Positions 62,975 through 64,000 of a stretch of 64,000 nucleotides of DNA are shown piece after piece; positions within the stretch are counted from its first letter, which is position 1, and every line of letters begins with the position of its first letter. The position numbers and the translations under genes were made by a program. The DNA comes from an uncultured beta proteobacterium (GTDB taxonomy: Bacteria; Pseudomonadota; Gammaproteobacteria; Burkholderiales; Burkholderiaceae_E), in NCBI GenBank assembly GCA_903934295.1, contig CAIZNI010000023.1:1-64000 (forward strand), read 5' to 3'. Under the pieces are notes generated by a model. It was not told the origin of the DNA. It saw nothing but the letters and a program-made list of their open reading frames with translations, and searched no databases.

Positions 62975-64000
62975 TCAGAGCCCCATGGCCATGCCGTCGC
63001 CCGCCGGATCGGCGCCGCCATCCAGACGCCCGTCGACCAGCCGCACCGCGTGCACCAGCGGCGCCATGTAACTGAACGGATGACGCTGCACCGGATAACC
63101 CCGGGTCTCGAGCGCGGCCTGCGTGGATCGCAGGATCCGGTTGGTCACCTCGATGGTGTCCGAGGTCGTGCAAAAGCGCGGCGCGCTGACCGCGTCGTGG
63201 GCGCTCATGCCGAAGTCGACCGCATTCAGGATCGCCTGCAGATTGCCCATGGTGATGGTGGTGCCCCCCGGCGCGCCGACGACGAAGAACGGCTTGTCGT
63301 CGCGGAACACGATGGTGGGCGACATCGCCGAGAAGCGCGCCTTGCCCGGCGCCAGCGAGCCGGTGCGGCCCGGCCGCGGATCGAACACCATCATGCAGTT
63401 GTTGTACATGAAGCCCAGTCCGTCGGTGACCACGCCCGAGGACGAACCCAGTGAATGGGTGAGCGAGACGCAGGCGCCGCTCGCATCGGCCACGCTCACA
63501 TGGGTGGTCTCGCGGCTTTCCTTGCCCCCGGTGTTCAGACGCGGCACCGAGGTCTTCACGCCCGACCGGATCCGCTCGGCCATCCGCGCCGCGTACTCCT
63601 TGGAGCACAGCTCGGCCAGCGGAATCTCGACGAACCGCGGATCGCCGATGCGCGAATCCTTTTCGACGGTGGCGATCTTCATCGCCTCGGAGACCACCGC
63701 AATGTAATCGGGCGAGTTGTGGCCCATCGCCGCGAGGTCGAAGTGCTCGAGGATATTGAGCATGATGACGATCATCAGGCCGCCGCCGGGTGGCGGATTG
63801 GTTGCGACCTTGTGCCCGCGATAGGTGGTCAACAGCGGCGGCGCCGACTCGGTGGCGCAGGTCGCCAGGTCTTCGAGCGTGATCAGCCCGCCGTGCGCGG
63901 CCATGTCGGCGGCGATCCGGTGTGCGATCTCGCCATGGTAGAAATCGTCGACGCCGTGCTCGGCGATGCGCCGATAGGTGCGCGCCATGTCGGGGTTGCG
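62975..64000 (-). CDS. ggt: Gamma-glutamyltransferase, C-terminal part (cut by window edge)
   Basis: The frame runs from the stop at 62975 to the window edge, about 340 residues of the C-terminal two thirds of a GGT/cephalosporin-acylase-fold hydrolase. The new N-terminus of the small subunit is at the Thr in SRETTHVSVAD, the autoproteolytic nucleophile. YNNCMMVFDPRPGRTGSLAPGKARFSAMSPTIVF and GAPGGTTITMGNLQAILNAVDFGM are typical of small-subunit cores. Members cleave gamma-glutamyl bonds of glutathione or related amides; some are acylases. The upstream signal peptide, if present, is outside the window. Confidence 0.88.
   Translation of the reverse strand, partial: RNPDMARTYRRIAEHGVDDFYHGEIAHRIAADMAAHGGLITLEDLATCATESAPPLLTTYRGHKVATNPPPGGGLMIVIMLNILEHFDLAAMGHNSPDYIAVVSEAMKIATVEKDSRIGDPRFVEIPLAELCSKEYAARMAERIRSGVKTSVPRLNTGGKESRETTHVSVADASGACVSLTHSLGSSSGVVTDGLGFMYNNCMMVFDPRPGRTGSLAPGKARFSAMSPTIVFRDDKPFFVVGAPGGTTITMGNLQAILNAVDFGMSAHDAVSAPRFCTTSDTIEVTNRILRSTQAALETRGYPVQRHPFSYMAPLVHAVRLVDGRLDGGADPAGDGMAMGL

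Overview
The window is high-GC bacterial chromosome with the gene content of a betaproteobacterium, most likely Burkholderiales. The case rests on Bug-type tripartite-tricarboxylate binding proteins (one intact, two wrecked), tight ATGA/GTGA gene overlaps, and an aerobic heterotroph's mix of CoA ligases, TauD/TfdA dioxygenases, a P450, RND efflux and an FbpABC-type transporter. The species cannot be named from the sequence alone.

Layout. (1) Positions 1-3.8 kb are a mobile-element graveyard: the end of an IS21-family element, then a visibly lower-GC segment bounded by a 23-nt direct repeat (1025-1047 and 3769-3791). It holds a LysE-exporter remnant, an intact phytase-like lipoprotein, two partial tRNA sequences and an IS3-type transposase remnant. 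(2) 3.9-5.8 kb: Bug binding protein and TfdA-like dioxygenase. (3) 6-22 kb: a complete glycogen island. One leftward operon runs glgP-glgB-glgX-malQ and continues, past a pentanucleotide tandem repeat, into a GT2-GtrA glycosyltransferase and a GT-C membrane glycosyltransferase. Divergent from it are glgC-glgA, which converge on a second glgC preceded by a 58-codon ORF carrying only the N-terminus of PEP synthase. Both divergent promoter regions contain an FNR/Anr-type palindrome, suggesting oxygen-responsive control. (4) 22-35 kb: chemoreceptor, hydrolase, CoA ligase, a flavoprotein-SelD fusion, an EamA exporter, an aminotransferase, a class-C serine hydrolase, a carotenoid-cleavage-type oxygenase and a small c-type cytochrome. 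(5) 35-45 kb: hydrolase, a 53-codon ORF coupled to an RlmN-like radical-SAM gene, enoyl-CoA hydratase, an NTF2-fold protein, a tiny lipoprotein, a carboxyltransferase and a three-gene FbpABC-type transporter chained by 4-nt overlaps. (6) 45-58.9 kb: a collapsed Bug gene, aldo/keto reductase, RND pump and adaptor, ChaC-Ada repair pair, cystathionine gamma-synthase relative, a second TauD/TfdA enzyme, CYTH-CHAD protein and a methyltransferase. (7) 58.9-64 kb: P450 and TetR regulator divergent from a CoA ligase around a clear inverted repeat, then the C-terminal part of a gamma-glutamyltransferase.

The best-supported unit is the glycogen island: GlgC makes ADP-glucose, GlgA elongates, GlgB branches, GlgP shortens, GlgX debranches and MalQ recycles maltodextrins. 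The least ordinary observations are the PEP-synthase N-terminal mini-ORF with a strong ribosome binding site and a consensus FNR-type box in front of the second glgC, the composite low-GC island, and the 53-codon Cys-rich ORF coupled to the RlmN-like gene. I found no CRISPR array, prophage, toxin-antitoxin pair or clearly new multi-gene system.
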